Assembly (NCBI RefSeq): GCF_049348705.1 | Contig: NZ_CP186485.1 | Location: 1,798,001 to 1,862,000 of the forward strand | Origin: Paracoxiella cheracis | GTDB taxonomy: Bacteria > Pseudomonadota > Gammaproteobacteria > Coxiellales > Coxiellaceae | Reading direction: 5' to 3' | DNA length: 64,000 nucleotides | In this document: in pieces, positions 8,511 to 17,934 of the stretch | How positions within the stretch are numbered: the stretch's first letter is position 1 | How the letters are laid out: each line of letters opens with the position of its first letter | Program-made: the position numbers and the translations under genes | The notes under the pieces: model-generated | What the model saw: the letters and a program-made list of their open reading frames with translations, nothing else | Told to the model about the DNA's origin: nothing | The model's database searches: none

Positions 8511-9461
8511 ATGAACCTTGATTACCTTGATTTTGAACAGCCCATCGCTGAGTTGCAGGAAAAAATTGATGAGCTGCGGCGTGTGGGTACCAGCCAAGAC
8601 TTGAACCTCAGTGAAGAGGTGGCAAGGTTGGAAGAAAAAAGTGTAACGCTCACCCAGCAAATTTTTTCAGACCTCAGTGCCCAGCAGATTGTTCAGTTGG
8701 CGCGTCATCCATTGCGGCCCTATACAATGGATTATATCAAACGCATCTTGACGGATTTTGAAGAGTTGCAAGGTGATCGACATTCCTCACAGGCATCAGC
8801 CATTGTCGCGGGTTTAGCACGCTTGGAGGGTGAGCCGGTCATGGTGATCGGTCATCAAAAAGGGCGTACGACCAAAGAAAAAGTGGAGCGTAATTTTGGC
8901 ATGGCGAACCCGGAAGGGTTTCGTAAAGCACTGCGATTGATGAAGCTCGCCGAACGTTTCGATGTGCCTGTTCTAACGTTTATCGATACGCCGGGTGCTT
9001 ATCCCGGGGTGGGTGCTGAAGAGCACAACCAAAGTGAAGCGATTGCCCGCAATTTATATGAAATGTCGCAATTAAAAACACCGATTATTTGCACTATTAT
9101 TGGAGAGGGTTGCTCTGGTGGGGCATTGGCAATCGGTGTTGGTGATAAGTCATTAATGCTGCAATATTCGTATTATTCCGTGATTTCGCCGGAAGGCTGT
9201 GCCTCTATTTTGTGGAAAAGTGCAGAAAAAGCAGGTGATGCAGCACAAGCCTTAGGCCTCACCGCGGATCGACTGTATGAACTCGGCTTAATTGACGAAA
9301 TTATCGCAGAACCATTAGGCGGTGCGCATCGTGATGCGGATGCCATGGCAGTTAAATTAAAAGAGCGATTAATTGGTAATTTAGCAATTTTAAAATCCAA
9401 ACCAATTGATGGTTTATTAGATGAACGTTATAAGCGTTGGCTCAGTTACGGCAAAGACTAA
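8511..9461 (+). CDS. accA: Acetyl-CoA carboxylase carboxyltransferase subunit alpha
   Basis: AccA and AccD together transfer CO2 from biotin to acetyl-CoA to make malonyl-CoA for fatty acid synthesis. The 316-residue protein begins with the family N-terminus (LDFEQPIAELQEKIDEL). It carries the carboxyltransferase core (FGMANPEGFRKALRLMKLAE, FIDTPGAYPGVGAEE and GEGCSGGALAIGVGD). tilS follows 13 bp after the stop, as in many gammaproteobacteria. The 268 bp upstream hold no gene. Confidence 0.97.
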   Translation: MNLDYLDFEQPIAELQEKIDELRRVGTSQDLNLSEEVARLEEKSVTLTQQIFSDLSAQQIVQLARHPLRPYTMDYIKRILTDFEELQGDRHSSQASAIVAGLARLEGEPVMVIGHQKGRTTKEKVERNFGMANPEGFRKALRLMKLAERFDVPVLTFIDTPGAYPGVGAEEHNQSEAIARNLYEMSQLKTPIICTIIGEGCSGGALAIGVGDKSLMLQYSYYSVISPEGCASILWKSAEKAGDAAQALGLTADRLYELGLIDEIIAEPLGGAHRDADAMAVKLKERLIGNLAILKSKPIDGLLDERYKRWLSYGKD

Positions 9462-9474
9462 TGCTGTTTATAAG

Positions 9475-10836
9475 ATGTTTAGTTCTGATCAATTAATCCA
9501 AATTCTCGGTACGCTAACCGATCAGCCTCATTTTTGTATTGCTTACAGCGGCGGTTTGGATTCGCATGTGTTATTACACGCAATGCGCGAAATAGCGAGT
9601 CAGCATCCCAATATTCAGGTGCGTGTCATTCATGTTAATCATGGGTTAAATTCCAATGCAGATGCATGGCAAAAGCATTGCGAACGGGTATGCAGCGATT
9701 TAGGCATTGAATTGATTTCCCAATCTGTGGAATTGAATATTAAACCAGGTGATAGTATTGAGGCTGCGGCGCGTGCAGCGCGTTATGAATGTTTTAAGAA
9801 ATTGTTGTCCTTTAATGAAAACTTAATCACAGCGCACACGAAAAACGATCAAGCAGAAACATTATTATTACAGCTCATGCGCGGTGCTGGCGTTAAAGGC
9901 CTTGCGGCCATGCCGATTAAAAAAACATTTTCGCAAGGTCATTTGCTCCGACCATTATTGACATTCACGCGCGAACAACTTGAGGTTTATGCAAATCAAC
10001 ATGCGTTAAAATGGATCGAAGATGACAGTAATTCGGAAATGCGATTTGATCGCAACTATATGCGTCATCAAATCGTGCCTAGATTACAAGCACGGTGGCC
10101 AGAAGCGCTAACGACACTCACGCGCTCAGCGCAACACTGCGGTGAGAGTGCTGAATTATTGGATCAATTAGCGGATATTGACTTAAAATGGGTGAGTGAT
10201 GAAACTCGGCAATCATTACTGATAAGCTCTCTCGCACAATTATCGGAAGAACGTCAGCGTAACATATTGCGGCGTTGGATTGTTTGGCGGGGTTATCGTT
10301 TGCCGAATACAAAACATTTAAAACAAATTGTTGAAACAGTTTTACAGGCCTGCGAAGATGCACAGCCCGAAGTAAGCTGGGATAATGCTGAAATTCGACG
10401 CTATCAAAATCGCCTATATTTAATGGATTCATTGTCAGCGCACGATGCGAGTCAAATCATTCCCTGGGATTTAAGAAGACCCTTGCCGCTGCCTGATCAT
10501 TTGGGAACATTATCCGTTAAAACGGTAAGTGGCCATGGAATTTCTGCTGCGCTGAAGTCCGATCAAATTACCGTGCGTTTTCGCCAGGGAGGTGAGCGTT
10601 GTCAGCCTGTCGGTCGTAAAGAAACCCATTCGTTAAAAAACTTGATGCAAGAGTGGAGAGTTCCACCTTGGCAACGTGATCGCATTCCGTTGATTTATGT
10701 GGGTGAAACATTAATTGCAGTGTTGGGTTACTGCGTGTGTGAAGGTTTTGCCGCAAAAGAGGATGAAGTGGGTTATGATATGGTTATTCTTTTAAATAAG
10801 GAAGCCGCCAATGAAGCACCAACTAATCATTCGTAA
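9475..10836 (+). CDS. tilS: tRNA(Ile)-lysidine synthase
   Basis: TilS modifies C34 of tRNA-Ile(CAU) to lysidine so that it reads AUA. The ATP PP-loop is CIAYSGGLDSHVLLH, and HVNHGLNSNAD and THTKND(Q)-type residues follow. A C-terminal substrate-binding domain ends with the VPPWQRDRIPLIY stretch. The ATG at 9475 was chosen because the family begins about 20 residues before the PP-loop; the longer frame from 9421 would overlap accA by 41 bp. It overlaps the next gene by 26 bp. Confidence 0.93.
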   Translation: MFSSDQLIQILGTLTDQPHFCIAYSGGLDSHVLLHAMREIASQHPNIQVRVIHVNHGLNSNADAWQKHCERVCSDLGIELISQSVELNIKPGDSIEAAARAARYECFKKLLSFNENLITAHTKNDQAETLLLQLMRGAGVKGLAAMPIKKTFSQGHLLRPLLTFTREQLEVYANQHALKWIEDDSNSEMRFDRNYMRHQIVPRLQARWPEALTTLTRSAQHCGESAELLDQLADIDLKWVSDETRQSLLISSLAQLSEERQRNILRRWIVWRGYRLPNTKHLKQIVETVLQACEDAQPEVSWDNAEIRRYQNRLYLMDSLSAHDASQIIPWDLRRPLPLPDHLGTLSVKTVSGHGISAALKSDQITVRFRQGGERCQPVGRKETHSLKNLMQEWRVPPWQRDRIPLIYVGETLIAVLGYCVCEGFAAKEDEVGYDMVILLNKEAANEAPTNHS

Positions 10837-13057
10837 TATTCATTGTGCAAGTTGTGTTGCGAAAATCGAGAGTATTTTAAAAAATGTTTCTGGTGTGCAA
10901 ACTGCTTCTCTTAATTACGCTTCGAAGACAGCAACGGTAGAAGGGGATGTTAAAGCTCAAACTTTAATAGACACCCTGAAGAAAGAAGGCTATGAGGCAA
11001 AGCCTGTCGATGATCAAGGTTCAGATAGTGCCACAGAAGACAGTTCACACCATTATCACCGTATGCTTCGAAAATCAGTATTTGCCATTATTGTAGGTAT
11101 ACCGTTATTTATCGATTTATTTTGGCATTGGTTACCGCGGGTGGATGTGCCTTATATCCAGTGGCCTTGGGTCATCGTCGCAGTATTTGGGTTTTTCGTA
11201 TTATATTTTTCAGGAGGGCATATCTTTAAAAGTGCCTGGAAATCCTTTTGGCGTCACAGCGCCAACATGGATACATTAGTTGCGTTAGGTACTGGCATTG
11301 CATGGCTCTATTCGACAATTGTTGTGTTAATTCCCTTTTGGATACCAACAATAGCGCGACATGTGTATTTTGATACATCCGCTATTTTAATTGCCTTTAT
11401 TACCTTTGGTGCTGCATTGGAAGTGCGGGCACGTGGTAAAACCTCTGAAGCAATAAAACGTTTAATCGGATTACAACCGAAAACAGCGCGTGTGATTCGT
11501 GATGGTGAAGAAATCGATGTGCCTATTGAAGAAATACAAGCAGGTGATCGATTACGTGTTCGCCCCGGTGAAAAAATCGCGGTGGATGGTGAGATTTTAG
11601 AAGGCGACTCTCAAATCGATGAATCCATGTTAACGGGTGAGCCCTTGCCTGTGCATAAAAAACAGGGAGATGAGGTGGTTGGTGGTACGATTAATAAATC
11701 AGGAACTTTTATTTATAAAGCGACACACGTGGGTAAAGACACTGCGCTAGCACATATCGTAGAAATGGTTCAGCAGGCGCAAAATTCCAAACCTACGATA
11801 GGTCGGTTGGCAGATAAAGTGTCTTCCCTATTCGTGCCAACAGTCGTCATTATTGCTATTTTAACAGCGCTTGGTTGGTATGACTTTGGGCCAGATCCGA
11901 AAGCGGCATTTGTCTTAGTGACGAGTGTTGCTGTGTTAGTGATTGCGTGCCCTTGTGCGCTCGGTTTGGCAACGCCCACTTCTGTCATTGTGGGAGTGGG
12001 AAAAGCAGCAGAAATAGGAATATTGATTCGTAACGGCGATGCGCTGCAAACTGCAACCAAGCTAACAACAATTGTATTAGATAAAACCGGCACAGTAACA
12101 GAAGGAAAGCCTGCCTTAGTGCATGTTGAAACACTTGAGGGTGTCGATGAAACAACGCTATTAACGGTAGCGGCGAGTGTGGAAGCGGGGTCAGAGCATC
12201 CGTTGGCAGAGGCGATCGTTGTTGGCGCTAAGAAAAAAAATATTAAACCTAAAAACGTCACTGGATTTCAGGCGATTACGGGGCATGGTGTCACGGCATT
12301 ATATGAAAATCAAAAAGCCTATTTAGGCAAGAAACAATTAATGGATCAAAACAATATCGATTTGAAAAATTTGCCTGAGATTGCTGAAAAGCTAGCGGGT
12401 GAAGGCCAAACCCCTGTGTATGTTGCATTAAATGGAAAAGCCTTGGGTATTGTTTCCGTGGCAGATCCAATTAAAGCAGATTCTAAAGACGCTATTGCGC
12501 AATTGCAGAAAAAAGGGTTAAAGGTCGTGATGATCACGGGTGATAATCCACAAACTGCAAAAGCGGTGGCATCAGCCGTTGGCATTGATGATTTTATCGC
12601 CGAAGTTTTGCCACAAGATAAGGCAGAAAAGGTGAGCGCCTTACAGCAAAAAGGTGAAATTGTGGGCATGGTGGGTGATGGGATCAATGACGCACCTGCC
12701 TTAGCTTCAGCGGATGTTGGATTTGCAATCGGCACGGGTACCGATGTCGCGATAGAAAGTGCCGATGTGACATTAATGGGTGGTTCGCTAAAAGGTGTCG
12801 TGAATTCTATTGCAATTTCGCGAGCCACGGTCCGTAATATTAAACAAAATTTATTCGGTGCCTTTGTTTATAATACCCTAGGTATTCCTATCGCTGCAGG
12901 CGTGTTTTATCCGCTGGTGGGAGTACTTTTAAATCCCGTGATCGCAGGCGCTGCGATGGCATTGTCATCCGTGACGGTTGTGACGAATGCTAATCGTTTG
13001 CGGTTTTTTCATAAATATGAGCGTTCTGTAAGCTCACAGCTGAATAAGTTACCCTGA
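10811..13057 (+). CDS. copA: Copper-exporting P-type ATPase
   Basis: A P1B-type ATPase of 748 residues that pumps Cu+ out of the cytoplasm. It has one N-terminal heavy-metal domain with CASC (residues 13-16) and eight predicted membrane segments. It carries a TGEP actuator motif, the CPC ion site in VIACPCALGLATP, the phosphorylation site VLDKTGTVTEG, and GDGINDAPAL. Copper-type residues YN in helix 7 and M..SS in helix 8 (MALSSVTVVTNANRL) are present. A cupredoxin gene lies at 14247, now separated by an Rpn gene on the other strand. Confidence 0.95.
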   Translation: MKHQLIIRNIHCASCVAKIESILKNVSGVQTASLNYASKTATVEGDVKAQTLIDTLKKEGYEAKPVDDQGSDSATEDSSHHYHRMLRKSVFAIIVGIPLFIDLFWHWLPRVDVPYIQWPWVIVAVFGFFVLYFSGGHIFKSAWKSFWRHSANMDTLVALGTGIAWLYSTIVVLIPFWIPTIARHVYFDTSAILIAFITFGAALEVRARGKTSEAIKRLIGLQPKTARVIRDGEEIDVPIEEIQAGDRLRVRPGEKIAVDGEILEGDSQIDESMLTGEPLPVHKKQGDEVVGGTINKSGTFIYKATHVGKDTALAHIVEMVQQAQNSKPTIGRLADKVSSLFVPTVVIIAILTALGWYDFGPDPKAAFVLVTSVAVLVIACPCALGLATPTSVIVGVGKAAEIGILIRNGDALQTATKLTTIVLDKTGTVTEGKPALVHVETLEGVDETTLLTVAASVEAGSEHPLAEAIVVGAKKKNIKPKNVTGFQAITGHGVTALYENQKAYLGKKQLMDQNNIDLKNLPEIAEKLAGEGQTPVYVALNGKALGIVSVADPIKADSKDAIAQLQKKGLKVVMITGDNPQTAKAVASAVGIDDFIAEVLPQDKAEKVSALQQKGEIVGMVGDGINDAPALASADVGFAIGTGTDVAIESADVTLMGGSLKGVVNSIAISRATVRNIKQNLFGAFVYNTLGIPIAAGVFYPLVGVLLNPVIAGAAMALSSVTVVTNANRLRFFHKYERSVSSQLNKLP

Positions 13058-13058
13058 T

Positions 13059-14111
13059 TTATTCAGTTTCTTGTGCTTTTTGTAAAGCTAGTTGATTTAC
13101 TATTTCAATCGATAGGCCTGTCGCTTGTGAAATAGTTTCAGAGTCAGTTCCCTGGTTTAACATATTGATGGCAACTGCTGTAAGGGCTTGTTCCTTGCCT
13201 TCGGCTCTGAGTCGTTCGCCTAGCGTCATTATTTTGTCTCCGAGTTTGGGGTTGATAAATTTATCTTTTGCTTTGGAGATTGCTTCGGGGTCAGTTTCTT
13301 TATTGAGTGAGTCAACAGCCTCTATAATTGCTGTAAGGGCTTGTTCCTTGCCTTCAGCTCTGAGTCGTTCGCCTAAAGTCATCATATTAGCTCCTAGGTT
13401 TGGGTTAAGTTCATGAGTAAATGTTGTAAACTCTTCAACGTTTTTAAGATTACCTGCATCTATCACATATTTTATAGTCGCTATTATATAATCATTATCA
13501 TGCTCTGTCACAAGTTGTTGTAATAATGGCAATATTTTACGTAAGTGATTTGCCAAATTTCGGGCATAAATATGTTTTTGTATGAAGGTGAGAATACCAC
13601 TTCGTGTTTTTTGTTTGAGTGTTTCATCAGGAATAGTATTCACATCAATCAAATGGAATGGTTTTAATAGCGTATTTTTTGCTAAATTTTTTTCTTTTCC
13701 AAATAAATCGAAAATATCTGTACTGTAAGGATAGATTTTTTTGCCATGATAAAATACAAGAGGAACTACTACGGGCAAAACATTTTCTTTATTATTTTTA
13801 ATATGATGCGCCATAATGTTGCATGTATAGCGCAGTAAACGAAATGGCATCCATCGATCGGGGGTGCTTTGATGTTCAGCGAGAAGATAAATATAACTAT
13901 CACAACCTTGTATTTTCGCTTTATATAAAACATCTGAGACAACTTGTCGCAAATTTGGATCAATAAAGCTTTCTTTTTGTAGCTTTAAAGAAGATAAATC
14001 CGTGATAGATAACACATCTTTTGGCAAATGTTGCTCCATAAACTCTCTGGCAACATCTACTCTGCTCATGGCAAAACGAAAATATTTATCATGAATATTG
14101 TTATCGCCCAT
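13059..14111 (-). CDS. Rpn-family PD-(D/E)XK nuclease (transposase_31 type)
   Basis: This family cuts DNA and promotes RecA-independent recombination in E. coli. The start of the domain is HDKYFRFAMSRVDVAREFM, followed by the nuclease-like YLLAEHQSTPDRWMPFRLLRY. The C-terminal tail holds two near-identical copies of MTLGERLRAEGKEQALTA, spaced about 67 residues apart. They reflect a DNA duplication at about 13170-13400. The ATG at 14111 fits the family; a TTG 25 codons upstream is less likely. A C-terminal piece of a relative is at 24967. Confidence 0.85.
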   Translation of the reverse strand: MGDNNIHDKYFRFAMSRVDVAREFMEQHLPKDVLSITDLSSLKLQKESFIDPNLRQVVSDVLYKAKIQGCDSYIYLLAEHQSTPDRWMPFRLLRYTCNIMAHHIKNNKENVLPVVVPLVFYHGKKIYPYSTDIFDLFGKEKNLAKNTLLKPFHLIDVNTIPDETLKQKTRSGILTFIQKHIYARNLANHLRKILPLLQQLVTEHDNDYIIATIKYVIDAGNLKNVEEFTTFTHELNPNLGANMMTLGERLRAEGKEQALTAIIEAVDSLNKETDPEAISKAKDKFINPKLGDKIMTLGERLRAEGKEQALTAVAINMLNQGTDSETISQATGLSIEIVNQLALQKAQETE

Positions 14112-14246
14112 GAGTGTTATCGTATTGGATTGCGCAGTCAGCGCAATACCGGGGTTGAAAATTAGGTTTTGTATTGTTGTTGACAATTCAGCAGTTGGGC
14201 GCGTATAAAATAAATTTGGGATAACTGTTTTGAGGGATGCTTGTTA

Positions 14247-14609
14247 ATGAGCTATGTCATCGTCAACATTATTGGTGTTGCTTTAATCGTCTTTGTCATC
14301 GGGTGGTTTTGGTTGGCAAAGAAAAAGAAAGCAGTGAGCATTGCAAAAAAATTCATTGAAATTAAAGTGGCTAATGGTGTTTACTCGCCTGATGTGGTGC
14401 AAACTCAAAAAGGCAAATCGATTACATTGCGTTTTATTCGTGAAGATGAAACGCCGTGTGCGGGCACCGTCATTTTTTCAGATTTCAATAAAAGCGCTGA
14501 ATTGCCTGTTGGGAAATCGGTAGATATTACCTTTACCCCTGATAAAACAGGTGAATTTGAGTTTACTTGTCAGATGGGGATGTATCGGGGAAGGTTGGTT
14601 GTGTTGTGA
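14247..14609 (+). CDS. Membrane-anchored cupredoxin-like copper protein
   Basis: An N-terminal membrane anchor (IIGVALIVFVIGWFWLA) is followed by a basic stop-transfer KKKK. A small beta-barrel with copper-type ligands follows: C in DETPCAGTVIF and the CQMGM loop near the end. The domain probably faces the periplasm and binds copper. A role with copA is inferred from proximity and the shared metal. An alternative ATG lies two codons upstream. Confidence 0.75.
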   Translation: MSYVIVNIIGVALIVFVIGWFWLAKKKKAVSIAKKFIEIKVANGVYSPDVVQTQKGKSITLRFIREDETPCAGTVIFSDFNKSAELPVGKSVDITFTPDKTGEFEFTCQMGMYRGRLVVL

Positions 14610-14610
14610 A

Positions 14611-14745
14611 TCACCACTTAACTTTATAACTACTGCTTCGTCCTTTTCCTATAACCGGAATCAAACACTTTTTCTGAACTAAATCGGCTAACTCTCGATA
14701 GGCTGTTGCTCGGCTCACCTTAGTTAGGGTTGCGTATTTTCGAGT
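14611..14745 (-). pseudogene. C-terminal winged-helix fragment of a Fic-type protein
   Basis: The last 44 codons of a gene cut by the IS903-like element at 14746. The translation contains ATLTKVSRATAYRELADLV and ends IGKGRSSSYKVKW. This is the helix-turn-helix and wing that closes many Fic-family AMP-transferases. The catalytic HPFxxGNGR part would lie upstream and is absent, so the Fic assignment rests only on the tail. Confidence 0.5.
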
Positions 14746-15863
14746 GGCTTTGTTGCCTAACCTCACGGCTTTGTCTGTGTCGCAAAATTTAGGCGCAACG
14801 ATAACTCGCCGGCATTCCTAGCCGTGTCATTTTATTTAACACACCACAACCGATCATTGATTCGATTTTTTGCCGTACAAAATCTCGAGCATGTAACGTA
14901 CTACCCAATATTCTTTTGTAGCGTTGAATCGCCAACTCTGAATAATTCCGATAACCGTATTGTCTTATTCGTTGCCAAGCCATTCGGCCCAATGCTTTTA
15001 GTTGCTTAACATTACCATTACGTTGTGTATGATTATTTTTATCATAAACAGCATCACTATCAGGCGGCATTATTATAGCGGCTCCTTTAAAGTAATTTGA
15101 TAATATTTCATAAACAGGATTCTTATCGTAGGCACCATCGGCGCTGACATGGCCCACTTTGCAAGTAAGTTGCTTTGATAACGTTGCAACGCTTTGGCAA
15201 TCCGCCGTAAAGCGATCCGTTAAATCATTACCATGAATAATATGTTTATTATCAACGGCTATATGCAATTTACGCCAACTCCGTTTGGCTGATAATGTAT
15301 ATGTTTCCTGATGCCATTCACCTCTGCCAAACCGTTTTAACCCAGTGGAGTCAAGGGCGATAGCCACAACGCTTTTATCTGCCGATTCCGTTTTCCTGTA
15401 ACGAGGCGACTGAATAGTTAAAAGCGCTAACCGTTTTGACAAGCAACTGTAATCCGGTGATTTTATATTAAGGGCTTTCATCTTGAAAATTGAATTCATA
15501 AACCCTTGACATTGCCTCAACGCTAAACGAAAAACTTGCCGAATTTCATGGCACGTAATGATCGCAAGATCCGTGAACTTTTGGGGTGCGCCTTTGCCAT
15601 CATACACACGATCTTTTTCATACCACGAATGAATAATATCATCGGATATCCAGATTTCAATATTGGCACGATTGCGTAATGCATTATTATATTCACGCCA
15701 ATTGCTCACCTTGTATTTCTGCTTGGGAATCGTCCAGCCTTTTTTGTTTGGATATTTATTTGGCATATGAGGCGCCCTCTGCTTAAAAATCGTGGGGTGC
15801 TGATTATAATATAGACAGCAAAAATTACATAGATTGTTCATGTTTTAGTTAGGCAACAAAGCC
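14746..15863 (-). mobile_element. IS903-like insertion sequence, copy 2
   Basis: A complete 1,118-bp copy in reverse orientation with both GGCTTTGTTGCC termini. On the left it cuts the Fic/winged-helix gene. On the right it abuts the inside of another IS903-like copy (15864). The two flanks are unrelated, so no target duplication is present. Confidence 0.92.
14789..15766 (-). CDS. IS903-like transposase (IS5 family)
   Basis: Intact 325-residue frame, almost identical to the transposase of copy 1. All three catalytic positions are kept (ALDSTGLK, SADGAYD, QKIESMIG). A few bases differ just upstream of the start (ggcgccctctgctt instead of accgccttctgctt on the plus strand), which may alter translation initiation. 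Confidence 0.9.
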   Translation of the reverse strand: MPNKYPNKKGWTIPKQKYKVSNWREYNNALRNRANIEIWISDDIIHSWYEKDRVYDGKGAPQKFTDLAIITCHEIRQVFRLALRQCQGFMNSIFKMKALNIKSPDYSCLSKRLALLTIQSPRYRKTESADKSVVAIALDSTGLKRFGRGEWHQETYTLSAKRSWRKLHIAVDNKHIIHGNDLTDRFTADCQSVATLSKQLTCKVGHVSADGAYDKNPVYEILSNYFKGAAIIMPPDSDAVYDKNNHTQRNGNVKQLKALGRMAWQRIRQYGYRNYSELAIQRYKRILGSTLHARDFVRQKIESMIGCGVLNKMTRLGMPASYRCA

Positions 15864-16318
15864 TTGCCAAAGCGTTGCAACGTTATCAAAGCAACTTACT
15901 TGCAAAGTGGGCCATGTCAGCGCCGATGGTGCCTACGATAAGAATCCTGTTTATGAAATATTATCAAATTACTTTAAAGGAGCCGCTATAATAATGCCGC
16001 CTGATAGTGATGCTGTTTATGATAAAAATAATCATACACAACGTAATGGTAATGTTAAGCAACTAAAAGCATTGGGCCGAATCGCTTGGCAACGAATAAG
16101 ACAATACGGTTATCGGAATTATTCAGAGTTGGCGATTCAACGCTACAAAAGAATATTGGGTAGTACGTTACATGCTCGAGATTTTGTACGGCAAAAAATC
16201 GAATCAATGATCGGTTGTGGTGTGTTAAATAAAATGACACGGCTAGGAATGCCGGCGAGTTATCGTTGCGCCTAAATTTTGCGACACAGACAAAGCCGTG
16301 AGGTTAGGCAACAAAGCC
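15864..16318 (+). mobile_element. IS903-like element, 3' fragment
   Basis: The last 455 bp of the element, starting at ttgccaaagcgttgc inside the transposase gene and ending at the right terminus. It encodes the transposase C-terminus from about VATLSKQL, with the second aspartate and the glutamate but no first aspartate. One substitution changes GRMAWQ to GRIAWQ. It lies between full copy 2 and a cut IS6-family copy into which it had inserted. Confidence 0.9.
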
Positions 16319-16841
16319 GACCGTTGGCACGTCGATTGTACTTATTTACGTATTGAAGGCCGTTGGTGTTATTTTTACAGGGCGATTGATGAAAAGGGCG
16401 ATTTGATCGATGTCTATTTAAGTGATGTACGAGATCAGCAGGCCGCAGAAAACTTCTTCAAGCAGGCGGCTAAAACGAGTGGCATTTATCCTGAGCAAAT
16501 CACGACTGATAAAGAGCCCGCCCTTTATCCTGCGATCCAAGCTGTCTTTGGTGAGTATACCGACCATCGGGATAATAACTATTTGAATAATCGTATTGAG
16601 CAATCCCATCGAGGCATCAAATCACGTATGCGTGTGATGAAGGGATTCAAGAATATATTTTGCGCATTACGGTTTTGTACAGTCTTTGAAGAAATACAGC
16701 AGTTTTTTAGAGAAAAAAATAAAAATCTCAGGACAATTCTATCTAAATTTCAAACCTTCAATCAATTATTCCAACAAGCTTTCTGAATAACTCTATTATA
16801 GAAGCATATGAGTCAATAGTTGACTGAGTTTTTAAAGAACC
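16319..16841 (+). mobile_element. IS6-family element, 3' fragment
   Basis: Begins inside the transposase gene at gaccgttggcacg (DRWHVDCTY) and runs to the right terminus ...tttttaaagaacc. The DDE catalytic part is preserved (HVDCTY, TTDKEPAL, NRIEQSHRGIK) but the zinc-ribbon N-terminus is missing. The IS903-like fragment at its left marks the cut. About 29 bp of short ctaacac repeats separate it from sspB. Confidence 0.9.
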
Positions 16842-16869
16842 CTAATCCCTAACACCTAACACCTAATCC

Positions 16870-17271
16870 TTATTTCACAACCTTCAAATTCGGACGGCCT
16901 TTTTTGACGGGTGGTTTGGTGGTGCCAGACGGAGGTAGATCACCGCCCCCCTCATCATCACCATCCTCATCGCTGAATACCATCCCACGACCATTTTCAA
17001 AAGCATAGATTGCTTTAACCGCGCTGACAGGGATGAAAATATGATGGGCAATACCCGAAAACCGTGCATCAAACTCAACAGCATCGTTGCCTAAACGTAA
17101 ATTCCCAACCGCTTGTGATTCGATATTCAAAACAATTTTACCATCCTCCACGAAGCGTTCAGGGACTTCGACACCCGAAGCCATTGCATCGACCATGATG
17201 TAAGGAGTAAGTGAATTATCGATCAACCATTCGTAAATGGCGCGCAATAAATAAGGCCGGCTAGAATTCAT
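16870..17271 (-). CDS. sspB: ClpXP adaptor SspB
   Basis: SspB delivers ssrA-tagged proteins to ClpXP. The 133-residue protein has the conserved SRPYLLRAIYEWLIDN start, VNIESQAVGNLRLGND-type core (here LNIESQAVGNLRLGND) and FSGIAHHIFIPVSAVKAIY. An acidic flexible linker (DEDGDDEGGGD) leads to the basic C-terminal ClpX-binding peptide GRPNLKVVK. It overlaps sspA by 11 bp in the conserved rplM-rpsI-sspA-sspB order. Confidence 0.96.
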   Translation of the reverse strand: MNSSRPYLLRAIYEWLIDNSLTPYIMVDAMASGVEVPERFVEDGKIVLNIESQAVGNLRLGNDAVEFDARFSGIAHHIFIPVSAVKAIYAFENGRGMVFSDEDGDDEGGGDLPPSGTTKPPVKKGRPNLKVVK

Positions 17272-17893
17272 CCGACTCTCTTAATTCCCGCTCAGCTTCC
17301 GTCAAGCTGGCTTGAAAAGATTCCCGCGCAAAAACTCGGTCCTCATATTCTGAAATCGCCTTCGCCTTTTTAGGCAATTTGACGTCTAAATGCGGTAGAC
17401 GCCACAGCAAGGGCGCAATGCAACAATCTACTAATGTAAACTCTTCGCTTAAAAAATAAGGTGAGTTGGCAAACACAGGCAACACAGTCACTAAAGAATT
17501 TTTTAACTCTTCACGTGCTGCTTCCGCCTGCTTCGGTGTACCTATTTCAATCGCTTTGATCAGCTTGTACCAGTTACGTTCGATACGATACATCATCAAA
17601 CGACTTTTTGCGCGTGACACGGGATAAACTGGCAACAAGGGCGGATGCGGAAAACGCTCATCCAAATATTCCATAATGACGCGGGAATTATATAAAACGA
17701 GCTCGCGATCTACTAATGTGGGCAAAGAATTATAGGGATTAAGATCGATTAAATCTTCGCAGGGATGATTTTCATCGACGTTAAGCACATCGACGCTCAC
17801 ACCTTTTTCAGCTAAAACGATGCGAACTTGGTGGCTGTAGATATCTAGTGGTCCTGAATATAATGTCATAATCGAACGCTTCAACATGGTCAT
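17261..17893 (-). CDS. sspA: Stringent starvation protein A
   Basis: SspA is a glutathione-transferase-fold protein that binds RNA polymerase and affects stress and virulence gene expression. It has the typical MTLYSGPLDIYSHQVRIVLA start, LIDLNPYNSLPTLVDRELVL and RVIMEYLDERFPHPPL. Length is 210. The catalytic glutathione-binding serine of true transferases is not expected in this family. It is transcribed with sspB after rpsI. Confidence 0.96.
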   Translation of the reverse strand: MTMLKRSIMTLYSGPLDIYSHQVRIVLAEKGVSVDVLNVDENHPCEDLIDLNPYNSLPTLVDRELVLYNSRVIMEYLDERFPHPPLLPVYPVSRAKSRLMMYRIERNWYKLIKAIEIGTPKQAEAAREELKNSLVTVLPVFANSPYFLSEEFTLVDCCIAPLLWRLPHLDVKLPKKAKAISEYEDRVFARESFQASLTEAERELRESDEF

Positions 17894-17934
17894 TAATAAC
17901 TCCCTGGGTCATCTCTGGCAAAACGATAACTCTG

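Noticed and set aside
16842..16869. Short ctaacac repeats as a telomere-like or regulatory array
   Set aside because: Only about three imperfect units next to an IS end; too short to support a function.
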